From positions 248,001 to 312,000 of the forward strand of contig SCUB01000001.1 of assembly GCA_004297465.1 (NCBI GenBank): a stretch of 64,000 nucleotides of DNA, in the 5' to 3' direction. This DNA comes from Xanthobacteraceae bacterium (lineage in GTDB: Bacteria; Pseudomonadota; Alphaproteobacteria; Rhizobiales; Xanthobacteraceae). A program made the position numbers and the translations under genes. Positions 26,551-35,137 of this stretch are shown here, piece by piece (position 1 is the stretch's first letter; the number at the start of each line of letters is the position of its first letter). Under the pieces are notes generated by a model, which worked only from the letters and a program-made list of their open reading frames with translations, was not told the DNA's origin and made no database searches.

Positions 26551-26590
26551 CTTCGCCGCGTGCCTCGCTGCTCCTGAAAAGACCCGAGCC

Positions 26591-27349
26591 CTATTCGCCG
26601 GCGAGCCGCGCCGCCGGCTTTTCCTTGGCGCCGACGATATCGGTCAGCTTGATGCGGTCGAATTCATTCCACACCTGGCCGAGCCAGTGCCGCACATAGC
26701 CGCGCAGCACGAACGAATGGTTGGCCGGCTTGCCGTCCGTCTCCTTGTTGGCGACGAACTGCAGGAACGGCACCGAGGCGATCTCGACCGCTTCGCAGGC
26801 CATCTCGTTGAGCTTGGGAATAGTCAGTTCGGTGGCGTTGCGGATGCGGCGGAAATAGGAGTTGTAGGTCGCCTGGTCCCACTCGAAGAAGCTGGTGTTG
26901 TTGATGAAGTTCTTGACCAGGAAATACTTCGCGCCGTCCATGAAGCCGGCGGTTTCGGCAATCTCGTCAAGCGAGGCGATCGAGGGGCCGAGGATATGGA
27001 ACACCGCGAAGGTGATCTGGCCGGATTTCGCCGCTTCGAGGAAGCCGATGTCGCGCAGCGCGGTCAGCGTCGGCGACAACAGCCCGGCGCGCACGTCGAT
27101 CACGGTGACGCTGGTGGCGGCGGTGTTGAGGGTGTCGAAGATTTTCATCTGGTCGGCCGTCATCGTCGCGTCGACGATCTCGGTGATGTCCGGATGAAAA
27201 CGATTGAGCGTGCCGCGCGGCGATTCGGTATCGAAGGCCCGGGTCGGAACGTTGTTCGCGCTGAAATAGTCGAGCACAGTCCGCGAAACCGTGGTCTTGC
27301 CGACCCCGCCCTTGTCCGCGCCCACCACGATAACTGCTGGCTTCGCCAT
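26591..27349 (-). CDS. ParA/MinD-like ATPase
   Basis: A 252-residue P-loop ATPase with an intact deviant Walker A motif, K13-GGVGKTT20, a Walker A'-type strand (RAFDTESPRGTLNRFHPD) and a Walker B-like strand (VTVIDVRAGLLSPT). Such proteins bind ATP, dimerise and often position cargo on the nucleoid or membrane. No partner gene of the ParB or MinC type is adjacent. The ATG follows a short spacer. It is the upstream member of a two-gene operon whose second gene has an altered Walker A motif at exactly the same residue positions. The cargo cannot be inferred. Confidence 0.85.
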   Translation of the reverse strand: MAKPAVIVVGADKGGVGKTTVSRTVLDYFSANNVPTRAFDTESPRGTLNRFHPDITEIVDATMTADQMKIFDTLNTAATSVTVIDVRAGLLSPTLTALRDIGFLEAAKSGQITFAVFHILGPSIASLDEIAETAGFMDGAKYFLVKNFINNTSFFEWDQATYNSYFRRIRNATELTIPKLNEMACEAVEIASVPFLQFVANKETDGKPANHSFVLRGYVRHWLGQVWNEFDRIKLTDIVGAKEKPAARLAGE

Positions 27350-27559
27350 GAATGCCCCTTCGCGTCCTGTGCCGCCTAAAGTCCATCCGCCGCCCGCCCG
27401 CTCCAGAGGCGACGGCGGAAAAGCGCATGGCGGTTCCTGCATCGAGCCGGAACATGGCAGAAACAAGGGAGAATTCAAATCCTTACACCTGCGGGTAAGG
27501 TTAATGTTGACAATGCCGTTAATGGCAGGTGCGCCCGGAACGGAAAAACCGGCGTCTTT

Positions 27560-28765
27560 TCAGCGGCCACGGCGGCCAAAGGGCTTGGTGAGCGCGCCCC
27601 ACGGGCTGGCCTTCGGCGGCGGGCCGCCTGGCGCGTCCGCGTCCGTCGGCGCCGGCCGCCGTCCCCATGGGCAGGGTGGGGTTTCGGGCGGGCCCTCATC
27701 CGTATCGGGGGCGGCGTCCTCGTCCTGCGCCTCGTTCGCATCAGCCGGGGCTTCAGGCTCGGGCAGCGCCAGCGGGCCGGGGTCGTGACCGCCGGCGTAT
27801 TGAACCAGCGCATGCACCCGCGAATCCACCGAAGGGTGGGTGGCGAACAGGTCGGCGAAGCCCTCGCGGGGGTTGTCGACGCACATCTCCATCACCGCCG
27901 AGGTCGCGCCCGGCAGTTCGCCGCGGTTCTCGATCTTGCGCAGCGCCCAGATCATGGAGTCGGGATTTTTCGTCAGTTCGACCGAGCCGGCGTCGGCCAG
28001 GAGTTCGCGCGAACGCGACAGCGCTAGGCGGATCATCACCGACATCAGCCAGGCGAGCGCGATCAGCGCCAGCGCGATCACGATGGCGGGGCCGGCGCCG
28101 CCGCCCTTGCGGTCGCTGTCGGACGAGGATGACGAGCGCGAGCCGCCGCCGAAATTCCAGCTTGAGCTGAACAGCAGGCGGAACACCAGTTCGGCGAAGA
28201 AGCCGACCGCGCCGGCGATGATGACGGCGATCACCATCATGCGCACGTCGCCGTTGCGGATATGGGTCAGCTCGTGGGCAAGCACCGCCTCGATTTCCTG
28301 ATCGTTCAATGCCGCCATCAGTCCGCTGGTGACGGTGACGGCGTACTGCTTCTCGTTGAGCCCGGTGGCGAAGGCGTTGAGCGCCGGGCTCTCCATCACC
28401 TTGAGCGTGGGCATCGTGATGCCGCGCGAGATGCAGAGGTTTTCGAGGAGATTGTAGAGCCGCGGCTGATCGCGCCGCGTCACCGCCTGCGCGCCGGTCA
28501 CGGCGTCGATCATCGCCTGGTGGAATTTATAGGCGATGGCGATCCAGATCAGGGTGCCGACGGTGGCATAGGGCAGGACCCTGACAAGATCGGCCCAGGC
28601 GGCGCGCAGGTAATAGGCCAGCGGCGCGTCGACACGCAGCAGCACCTCGGCGATCAGCGCGCCGGCGAACACCATCACATAGACCAGCAGGAACAGCCCG
28701 ATCAGCAGCGCGACCGAGCGGCGCCGGTTTGACGCGATGTGCGTGTAAAGTCCGTAGGAGGCCAT
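27560..28765 (-). CDS. htpX: HtpX-like M48 family zinc metalloprotease
   Basis: The 401-residue protein is an integral-membrane M48 protease of the HtpX kind. Two N-terminal membrane helices (about 20-43 and 65-82) precede the zinc motif H164-ELT-H168, and two more helical segments flank a Gly/Ser-rich loop (about 178-245). The third zinc ligand is expected in SRELLADAGSVELT. The C-terminal 70 residues are a Pro/Glu/Asp-rich tail beyond the usual catalytic core. HtpX degrades misfolded membrane proteins. It follows lemA by 37 bases, a pairing common in bacteria. Confidence 0.92.
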   Translation of the reverse strand: MASYGLYTHIASNRRRSVALLIGLFLLVYVMVFAGALIAEVLLRVDAPLAYYLRAAWADLVRVLPYATVGTLIWIAIAYKFHQAMIDAVTGAQAVTRRDQPRLYNLLENLCISRGITMPTLKVMESPALNAFATGLNEKQYAVTVTSGLMAALNDQEIEAVLAHELTHIRNGDVRMMVIAVIIAGAVGFFAELVFRLLFSSSWNFGGGSRSSSSSDSDRKGGGAGPAIVIALALIALAWLMSVMIRLALSRSRELLADAGSVELTKNPDSMIWALRKIENRGELPGATSAVMEMCVDNPREGFADLFATHPSVDSRVHALVQYAGGHDPGPLALPEPEAPADANEAQDEDAAPDTDEGPPETPPCPWGRRPAPTDADAPGGPPPKASPWGALTKPFGRRGR

Positions 28766-28802
28766 GAGCGGGGCTCCGGCGCTGCTCTTTTCGGCGCGGC
28801 AA

Positions 28803-29363
28803 TCAGAATTTCACGCTGGGCGCCTGTTCGAGTTGGCCACGCGTCTCGCCGAGATCGAAGAACTCCTTGCGCGCGAAGCCGAGTGTCGCGGCGAACAGCA
28901 CCGCCGGAAACTGCTGGATGCCGGTGTTGTATTCCTGCACCGCGTTGTTGAAGAAGCGGCGGCTCGCCGCGATCTTGTTCTCGATGTCGGACAGCTCGGT
29001 CTGCAACTGCTGGAAATTGGTGTTGGCCTTGAGCTCGGGATAGGCCTCGGAGAGCGCGATCAGCTGGCGCAGCGCGCCGGTGAGCTGGTTCTCGGCGGCG
29101 GCGACCTGCGCCGGCCCTTGCGCGGAGATCGCCGCGTTGCGCGCCCGCACCACTTCCTCGAACGTCGACTTCTCGTGCGTGGCATAGCCCTTCACGGTCT
29201 CGACCAGGTTGGGAACGAGGTCGTGGCGCTGCTTGAGCTGGACGTCGATGTCGGCGAACGACTGGCTGACGCGCTGGCCCATGGCCACCAGCCTGTTGTA
29301 GATGCCGAACACCCAGAACGCGAGAACGGCGATGATACCGAGAACAATCCAGCCGGTTGACAT
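28803..29363 (-). CDS. lemA: LemA family protein
   Basis: A 186-residue protein of the LemA family: one N-terminal membrane helix (about residues 4-23) and a long helical cytoplasmic or periplasmic domain with the signature YNRLVAMGQRVSQSFADID, then QLKQRHDLVPNLVETVKGY and EKSTFEEVVRAR. Its molecular function is unsettled. I start at the ATG eight bases after GGAGGAG, not at the ATG 24 bases upstream. It is the first gene of the lemA-htpX operon, and a perfect 12-bp hairpin lies about 80 bases before it. Confidence 0.93.
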   Translation of the reverse strand: MSTGWIVLGIIAVLAFWVFGIYNRLVAMGQRVSQSFADIDVQLKQRHDLVPNLVETVKGYATHEKSTFEEVVRARNAAISAQGPAQVAAAENQLTGALRQLIALSEAYPELKANTNFQQLQTELSDIENKIAASRRFFNNAVQEYNTGIQQFPAVLFAATLGFARKEFFDLGETRGQLEQAPSVKF

Positions 29364-29441
29364 GGGATAGACTCCTCCGAGGGACATGCGGATGCGCCTA
29401 CGCTAGTCCAAAACGGCGCATGTGGGCAGGCCCGCATGGAA

Positions 29442-29472
29442 CTGCCCGCTCCCTTGAGTTGGGAGCGGGCAG
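29442..29472. repeat. Perfect 12-bp inverted repeat upstream of lemA
   Basis: The arms 29442-29453 and 29461-29472 are exact reverse complements (CTGCCCGCTCCC and its partner) with a 7-base loop. No T run follows on either strand, so it is not a typical terminator. It lies in the presumed lemA promoter or leader and could be an operator or RNA hairpin. Confidence 0.55.
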
Positions 29473-29566
29473 CATGATGGTTCAAAATCCCGCACCGGAA
29501 GCGATCAAAATATCGGCTTTTCGCCGTCATGAGGGGACGCCGGAATGCTTCTCAGTGCTTTTTGGG

Positions 29567-29589
29567 ATGCGCGGGTCAAGCCCGCGCAT
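29567..29589. repeat. Palindromic intergenic repeat (GCGGGTCAAGCCCGC type)
   Basis: ATGCGCGGG (29567-29575) and CCCGCGCAT (29581-29589) form a perfect 9-bp stem around TCAAG, followed by GACGA. Palindromes of this kind are common between genes in Rhizobiales. Here it lies 30 bases after the stop codon of the secreted repeat protein, so it may also end or stabilise that transcript. I see one copy in this window. Confidence 0.5.
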
Positions 29590-29619
29590 GACGAGGGAAG
29601 GGCCAGCGCATGGATGCGC

Positions 29620-30030
29620 TCAGGGCGTGGCCATGTGCCACAGGCCGTTGAAGCCGTCGCCGGAGGTTTCGCCGGGGGCCTTGTCGTTCTTCCAGGCATA
29701 CAGCGGCTTACCCTTGTAGGCCCATTGCTTCTTGCCGTCAGGGCGGGCGATGACGCTCCAGTCGCCGGAGGCCTGGGCGTCGGCCCCCGCCATCAGCGGC
29801 GGCCAGTTCTCGGTGCAGGGGCCCGTACAGGCGGACTTGCCGCTGGCGTCGCGGTCGAAGGTGTAGAGCGTCATGCCCTTGGCATCGACCATGACCGGGC
29901 CCTTGGCGGAGGTGCCGGGCTTGGCGGGAGCCATCTGCGCCAGCGCGGCCGTTGTTGCGAGCACGAGGGCAACAGCGGCCAGCGGGCGCGCCAGCGAAGC
30001 CAGCCGCGAAGAAACGAGGATTATTGTCAT
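29620..30030 (-). CDS. Secreted protein of the COG4315 / Lipoprotein_15 repeat family
   Basis: A 136-residue exported protein. A signal peptide with cleavage after ALA (about residue 31) is followed by two copies of the family repeat, each with a short-chain aromatic motif: LYTFDRDASGKSACTGPC with ENWPPL, and LYAWKNDKAPGETSGDGFNGLWH. Relatives are often lipoproteins, but no lipobox Cys is seen here, so this one is probably soluble in the periplasm. Function is unknown. I start at the ATG preceded by GAGGAG. It sits downstream of smc on the same strand with 132 bases between them. Confidence 0.85.
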   Translation of the reverse strand: MTIILVSSRLASLARPLAAVALVLATTAALAQMAPAKPGTSAKGPVMVDAKGMTLYTFDRDASGKSACTGPCTENWPPLMAGADAQASGDWSVIARPDGKKQWAYKGKPLYAWKNDKAPGETSGDGFNGLWHMATP

Positions 30031-30162
30031 CACAAGCTCCTCAGGATGAAGGCGCGCGAAAGAGGCGCCCGTTCCCATCAACGCCGAGGATGGTGGTTTA
30101 TTCCTTCCGGGGTCTGTTTTTTGTGAGCCGTGCGCCCCGGCGGGAGGCTGTGGACAATCCGC

Positions 30163-33100
30163 CTAGCTCGCCTCGCGGATCTTCACCGCGCTTTCAAGGT
30201 CGACCGAGACGAGCTGCGACACCCCGCGCTCGGCCATGGTAACGCCGAACAGCCGGTTCATGTGCGACATGGTGATCGGGTTGTGGGTGATGATGACGAA
30301 CCGCGTATCGGTCGATTTCGTCATCTCGTGCAGCAGCGTGCAGAAGCGTTCGACGTTATGGTCGTCAAGCGGGGCGTCGACTTCGTCCAGAACGCAGATC
30401 GGCGCCGGGTTGGTCAGGAACACCGCGAAGATGAGCGCCAGCGCGGTCAGCGCCTGCTCGCCGCCCGACAACAGCGACAGCGTCTGCGGCTTCTTGCCCG
30501 GCGGCTTGGCGATGATCTCGAGCCCGGCCTCGAGCGGATCGTCGCTCTCGATCAGGTGCAGGTTGGCATCGCCGCCGCCGAACAGTTCGGTGAACAGCCG
30601 CTTGAAGTGGCCGTTGACCACCTCGAACGAGGTCAAGAGCCGCTCGCGCGCTTCCTTGTTGAGGCTCTGGATGCCGAGCCGGAGCTTGCGGATCGCCTCG
30701 ACGAGATCGTCGCGCTCGGTCACCAGCGTGGTGTGCTGCGTCTCGACCTCGCGCAGCTCTTCCTCGGCGCGCAGGTTGACGGCGCCGAGTCGGTCGCGGT
30801 CGCGGCGCAGCTTTTCGAGGTCGGCCTCGATGGTGTCGAGCGGCGGCAGCTCGGCGCTGGCTTCGATGCCGGCGAGCGCGGCGACGCCCTGTGGTTCGAC
30901 TTCGAGCATGTCGCGGATCTCGCGTTCGATGTCCTCGAGCCGGCGGCGCGCCGCCTCGGCGCGCTCCTCGGCGCGGGCCACCGCCTCGCGCGCGGAGGAG
31001 AGGGCTTCGAGCGAGGCGCGCGCGGCGCGGTCGGCGGCCGCCATCGCGTTCTCGGCCTCGGCCAGCCGGTCGGCGGCGGCGCGGCGCTCGCGCTCGGCGA
31101 TCTCGATCTCGTTCAGGAGCGCGCTGCGCCGGTCGGCGAACACGGCGGGCGCGGCCTCGAGTTCGTCGCGCTCGGTGCGGGCCTCGGCGGTGCGGGTCTC
31201 GATGGTGGCGATCTGGGTGGCGGCGCCGGTCTTGCGGCCCTGCCACTCGGCCCGCTCGGCGGCGATCGCCTGCATGCGGCGGTCGGCGAGTTCGGCCTCG
31301 CGCGCGAGCGCCTGCGCCTCGGCGCGCACCGAGGCGGCATGGGCGCGGTGGCCGTCGATCTCGGTGCGTACGGCGGCAAGACGCGTCTCGGTCTCGGTGC
31401 TGGCGGGAAGGCCGGCCAGCGCGGCCGCGGCGGCGTCGTAGGCGGCGCCGGCTTCCTCGCGGCTGGCATCCAGCCGGGCGCGGGCCTCGACCAGCGCCGA
31501 CTGGCGCGCGGCGTGGCGGTTGATCTCGCGTTCGGTGGCGACATGGCGCTCGCGCGCGGCGTCGGCTCCGCGCTGCGCGGCGCGCCAGGCGTCGCGCGCC
31601 GCGGTTTCGGCGGCGGCGGCGGCCTTGAGTTCGGCCTCGGCGCTTTCCAGTTCCTGACGGCGGGCGGTGGCATCGACGCGGGCCTGGTCGAGATCGGCCT
31701 CGATGTCGCCGAGACGGGCGCGCTCGGCCAGCCGCCGTGCGGCGCCAGAAGGGGCATGGGCGGCGGCGATGAAGCCGTCCCAGCGCCACAGATCGCCTTC
31801 CGGCGACACCAGGCGCTGGCCGGTCTGCAGCGCGCCGGCAAGCCGGGGCGCGAGATCCCGGCTCACCACGCCGATCTGGGCCAGGCGGCGGGCAAGCTCG
31901 GGCGGCGCGGTGACATGGAGCGCGAGCGCCTCGCAGCCGTCCGGCAAAACCGGATCGCTCCCGGACGCGGACGTCACCGCCCAGCGCATCGGCGCCGACG
32001 GATCGACCGGGGCGTCGAGATCGTCGCCGAGGGCTGCGCCGAGCGCCTTCTCGTAGCCCTTGGCGACGCTGACGCCGTCGATGATCGGCGGCCACATGTT
32101 CTTGGTCTCGCCGTGCAGGAGCTTGGAAATGGTCTTGGCCTCGGTTTCGAGGCGCTGCACGCGCCTGTCGGCCTCGGCCAGCGGCGCGCGCGCCGCTTCG
32201 AGCTTCTGCCGCGCGGCGCGATGGGCGGCGTCGCTGCCCTGCGAAGCGGCCTCCGCCGCGCCGACCGCCTGCTGCGCGTCCCGCATCGCCGCCTCCAGCG
32301 CGGCGAGATCGCCGAGGCTGCCGGTGGTGTGGGCGAGTTGCGCCGTCTCGCGCTCGACGTTGGCGATGTCCTGCTCGATTTTGGCCACGCGGTCACGATG
32401 GCTGCGCACGCTGGACTCAAGCTGGCTGCGCCGGGCGGTCAGTTCGGCGAGCGCGCCGGTGAGCTCCGCGAACAGCTGCTCGGCGCCGGAAAGGATGGTC
32501 TGGGCCTCGGTGACCCGGCCGTCGATGCCGCTGCGGCGCTCGATGCGCGCGGCGATGTCGTCCTTGAGCGTCGCGGCTTCGGTATCGAGGCGTTCGAGCG
32601 CGACATCGGCGTCGGCCGACTGGCGCTGCTCGCGCTCGATGTCGGCGGAAAACTGCGTGAGGCGGCGGTCGAGCTCGGCCATGCGCTCGCGGGCGCGCGC
32701 TTCCTCGCGGTCGAGCGTCTCGCGCGCATTGGTGAGGCGCTGCAGACAGGCGGCGGCGCCGGCCTCGGCCTCGCGCAAGGCGGGCAGTTCGGCGGCGCGC
32801 TCGGCCTGCAGGCGCGCGGATTCGGCCTGCTCGCGGGTGCGCTCGGCCAGTTCGCGCACGCCGAGATCGTGGGCCTGCGCCGCCTCGGACACGCCGCCAT
32901 GGGCGCCGAGCCAGCGCAGGTGGAACAGCATGGCCTCGGCCTTGCGCACCTTGGCGGCGACCTCGCGGTAGCGGATCGCCTGCCGCGCCTGGCGCTTGAG
33001 GCCGTCGATCTGGGAGGCGAGCTGGCCGACCACGTCCTCGACGCGGGTGAGGTTGGTCTCGGCGGCCCGGAGGCGCAACTCGGCCTCGTGGCGGCGCGCA

Positions 33101-33621
33101 TGCAGGCCGGCGACGCCCGCGGCATCCTCCAGCACGCGGCGGCGCTGCTCGGGCTTGGCCTGGATGATCTCGCCGATGCGGCCCTGATGCACCAGCGCCG
33201 GCGAGCGCGCGCCGGTCGAGGCGTCGGCGAACATGATCTGCACATCGCGGGCGCGCACCTCGCGGCCGTTGATGCGGTAGACCGATCCGGCTTCGCGCTC
33301 GATGCGGCGAGAGATGTCCAGCGTATCGTGATCGTTGAAGGCGGCCGGCGCGGTGCGCTCGGCGTTGTCGAGGGTCATCGCCACTTCGGCGTGGTTGCGC
33401 GCCGGGCGGTTGCCCGAGCCGGCGAAGATCACGTCGTCCATGTCGGCGGCGCGCAGCGACTTGTGCGAGGTCTCGCCCATCACCCAGCGTAGCGCCTCGA
33501 CCAGGTTCGACTTGCCGCAGCCGTTGGGGCCGACCACGCCGGTCAGGCCCGGCTCGATCACGAAATCGGTCGGTTCCACGAAGGACTTGAAGCCGTGGAG
33601 ACGGAGACGGGAAAGCTTCAT
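30163..33621 (-). CDS. smc: Chromosome segregation protein SMC
   Basis: The 1152-residue SMC ATPase compacts and helps segregate the chromosome, working as a dimer with ScpA and ScpB, which are not in this window. The N-terminal head has the P-loop G31-PNGCGK-S38; two long coiled-coil arms surround a hinge at about residues 500-640; the C-terminal head has the signature SGGEQALTALALIFAVF and Walker B ICVLDEVDAPLDD. The coiled coil is rich in Ala, Glu and Arg. It is the third gene of dciA-dsbA-smc on this strand, but 254 bp separate it from dsbA, so it may have its own promoter. Confidence 0.97.
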   Translation of the reverse strand: MKLSRLRLHGFKSFVEPTDFVIEPGLTGVVGPNGCGKSNLVEALRWVMGETSHKSLRAADMDDVIFAGSGNRPARNHAEVAMTLDNAERTAPAAFNDHDTLDISRRIEREAGSVYRINGREVRARDVQIMFADASTGARSPALVHQGRIGEIIQAKPEQRRRVLEDAAGVAGLHARRHEAELRLRAAETNLTRVEDVVGQLASQIDGLKRQARQAIRYREVAAKVRKAEAMLFHLRWLGAHGGVSEAAQAHDLGVRELAERTREQAESARLQAERAAELPALREAEAGAAACLQRLTNARETLDREEARARERMAELDRRLTQFSADIEREQRQSADADVALERLDTEAATLKDDIAARIERRSGIDGRVTEAQTILSGAEQLFAELTGALAELTARRSQLESSVRSHRDRVAKIEQDIANVERETAQLAHTTGSLGDLAALEAAMRDAQQAVGAAEAASQGSDAAHRAARQKLEAARAPLAEADRRVQRLETEAKTISKLLHGETKNMWPPIIDGVSVAKGYEKALGAALGDDLDAPVDPSAPMRWAVTSASGSDPVLPDGCEALALHVTAPPELARRLAQIGVVSRDLAPRLAGALQTGQRLVSPEGDLWRWDGFIAAAHAPSGAARRLAERARLGDIEADLDQARVDATARRQELESAEAELKAAAAAETAARDAWRAAQRGADAARERHVATEREINRHAARQSALVEARARLDASREEAGAAYDAAAAALAGLPASTETETRLAAVRTEIDGHRAHAASVRAEAQALAREAELADRRMQAIAAERAEWQGRKTGAATQIATIETRTAEARTERDELEAAPAVFADRRSALLNEIEIAERERRAAADRLAEAENAMAAADRAARASLEALSSAREAVARAEERAEAARRRLEDIEREIRDMLEVEPQGVAALAGIEASAELPPLDTIEADLEKLRRDRDRLGAVNLRAEEELREVETQHTTLVTERDDLVEAIRKLRLGIQSLNKEARERLLTSFEVVNGHFKRLFTELFGGGDANLHLIESDDPLEAGLEIIAKPPGKKPQTLSLLSGGEQALTALALIFAVFLTNPAPICVLDEVDAPLDDHNVERFCTLLHEMTKSTDTRFVIITHNPITMSHMNRLFGVTMAERGVSQLVSVDLESAVKIREAS

Positions 33622-33875
33622 GGGTTTTGCGACCTTAAAACGTTTCTTCTGGCGAACCTGTTTTCGGCCCCGCCGCCAAATGCGGCCCCCCGGATCCGGA
33701 TCATGCTTTCAGCGAATGAATCGCTGCTGCGCTGCCTTGAAGGCAGACAATGGCGAGGCCGATGCGCCAGGGCAACAGCGCGCCGGGGTTTTTCCAGATG
33801 TTTGGTGGGCGGTTTTTCCCTGTGGAAAAAGCCGCTTTCCCCGTTTGTCCCGCCTGTTGTCGGGAACCCGCCGCC
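33622..33875. other. dsbA-smc intergenic region with hairpin
   Basis: This 254-bp gap holds no supported gene. A near-perfect hairpin lies at 33809-33835: an 11/12-base stem containing TTTTTCC and GGAAAAA, with one bulged base and a CTGT loop. Read on the minus strand it follows dsbA by about 40 bases and could attenuate or stabilise the transcript before smc. The smc promoter probably lies here too. Confidence 0.45.
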
Positions 33876-34532
33876 TTACTCGCCCAGCATCGGCTTGAGC
33901 ACCTTCTCGATTTCCTCGAAGCCGAGGTCGCCGCGATGCATCGTGCCGTTGATGAAGAAGGTCGGCGTCGAATTCACGCCGAGCTTTATGCCCTGCTGCT
34001 GGTTGGCCTTGACGCCTTCGAGCAGCGCCTTGTCGGCGAAGCACGCCTCGAACGCCTGCTCGCCGATGCCGACCTGCTTGGCGATGTTCTTCAAGGGCTG
34101 CAGCGGCTGCTGCACCACCCAGTCCTTCTGCGAGGCGAACAGGGTTTCGATCATGGCGAAGGTCCTGGTGCCGTCGGCCTTGCCGGCGCAGCGCGCGAGC
34201 ACGGCGGTCGCCGCCGCGAGGTCGTCGAGCGGGAACTCGCGGAAGATGTAGCGCACCTTGCCGGTGTCGATGAACGCCGTCTTGAGCTTGGGAAAGGTCA
34301 CGGTGGCGAAGTTGGCGCAATGGCTGCAGGTCATCGAGGCGAACTCGATGATGGTCACCGGCGCCTTGTCGGAGCCGAGCACGATGTCGCCGAGCGGGCT
34401 CGCGGGCGCGAAATCGGCGGCGGCCGGCGCCTTTTGCGCCCAGGCCGAGCCGGACAGGACAAGCGGGGTGCCGAACAGGGAGGCGCCAGCCAGCGGCAGG
34501 GCGGCCAGGGCGCGACGACGGGTCAGGATCAC
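33876..34532 (-). CDS. DsbA family thiol:disulfide oxidoreductase
   Basis: A 218-residue exported thioredoxin-fold protein. The N-terminus has a signal with three consecutive arginines (LTRRRALAALPLAGASLF), possibly Tat-dependent, and a cleavage site after AWA (about residue 32). The active site is C69-S-H-C72, where E. coli DsbA has CPHC; the cis-proline loop is NSTPTFFING. It may introduce or isomerise disulfides in the periplasm. Translation starts at GTG after GGAG. It lies between dciA (98-bp gap) and smc, a gene order common in Rhizobiales. Confidence 0.9.
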   Translation of the reverse strand: MILTRRRALAALPLAGASLFGTPLVLSGSAWAQKAPAAADFAPASPLGDIVLGSDKAPVTIIEFASMTCSHCANFATVTFPKLKTAFIDTGKVRYIFREFPLDDLAAATAVLARCAGKADGTRTFAMIETLFASQKDWVVQQPLQPLKNIAKQVGIGEQAFEACFADKALLEGVKANQQQGIKLGVNSTPTFFINGTMHRGDLGFEEIEKVLKPMLGE

Positions 34533-34630
34533 GGGAAAGGCTCCGGAAAACGGGGGCAGGGCGGCTATTGGCTATCTTGAAACAAACATTGTGGCAATGG
34601 CGGGCCCGGATACTCGCATAGCGGGAAAAA

Positions 34631-35110
34631 TCAGGTCTTTTTCACCGACGCGCCGAGCCGGGCCAGCGCCGCGCGCAGGTTGTCGTCGGCGACGTCGCCC
34701 AGGGTCGCCTCGACCTGCCCGATCGCCGCCGCGGGCGGACCGGCCGGCGGGGCAGGCGTCTCGCGATGCCGCAGTGGAGCCTGCCGCAGCGCGATGCGGC
34801 CGATGGCGTTCCAGCCGAGGAAACGGTTGACGCGGGCCACGATAACGTCGGCGGCGTGCTGGATTTCCAGCGCCGTCGGCCCCTCGACCCGCAGCACCAG
34901 CGTCGCCGGCTCGGGCGGCGCGTCGCCCACCGGACGCGGCCACTGGATTTTCACCGGCTCGGCATGGGCGGCGATCTCCGCGCCCATGATCTCGGCCCAG
35001 CGCAGCACCAGCTCGCGCGAGGCGAAGCCCTGACGCGCGAAGGCATCGTCGAGCGTGCGGCCGAGGATGGCGGCGAGCGGCTTGGCGGTGAGGGGACCGG
35101 GCTTGTTCAC
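34631..35110 (-). CDS. dciA: DUF721 / DciA family protein
   Basis: A 159-residue protein of the DUF721 (DciA) family. The N-terminal KH-like part shows VLRWAEIMGAEIAAHAEPVKI, then a strand TLVLRVEGPTALEIQHAAD and RVNRFLGWNAIGRIALRQ; the C-terminal part is Pro/Ala-rich with a short helix. DciA is the ancestral bacterial loader or operator of the replicative helicase DnaB; dnaB itself is about 16 kb downstream in this window. The start codon is GTG. It is divergent from mutY with only 27 bases between the starts. Confidence 0.85.
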   Translation of the reverse strand: MNKPGPLTAKPLAAILGRTLDDAFARQGFASRELVLRWAEIMGAEIAAHAEPVKIQWPRPVGDAPPEPATLVLRVEGPTALEIQHAADVIVARVNRFLGWNAIGRIALRQAPLRHRETPAPPAGPPAAAIGQVEATLGDVADDNLRAALARLGASVKKT

Positions 35111-35137
35111 GGGGCCATCTGGCGTCTAAACGGGAGC

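Noticed and set aside
30130-33492. Open frame of over 1000 codons antisense to smc
   Set aside because: The frame is a by-product of high GC. Its translation is Arg/Gly/Ala/Leu-rich without domains, and smc on the other strand is unmistakable.
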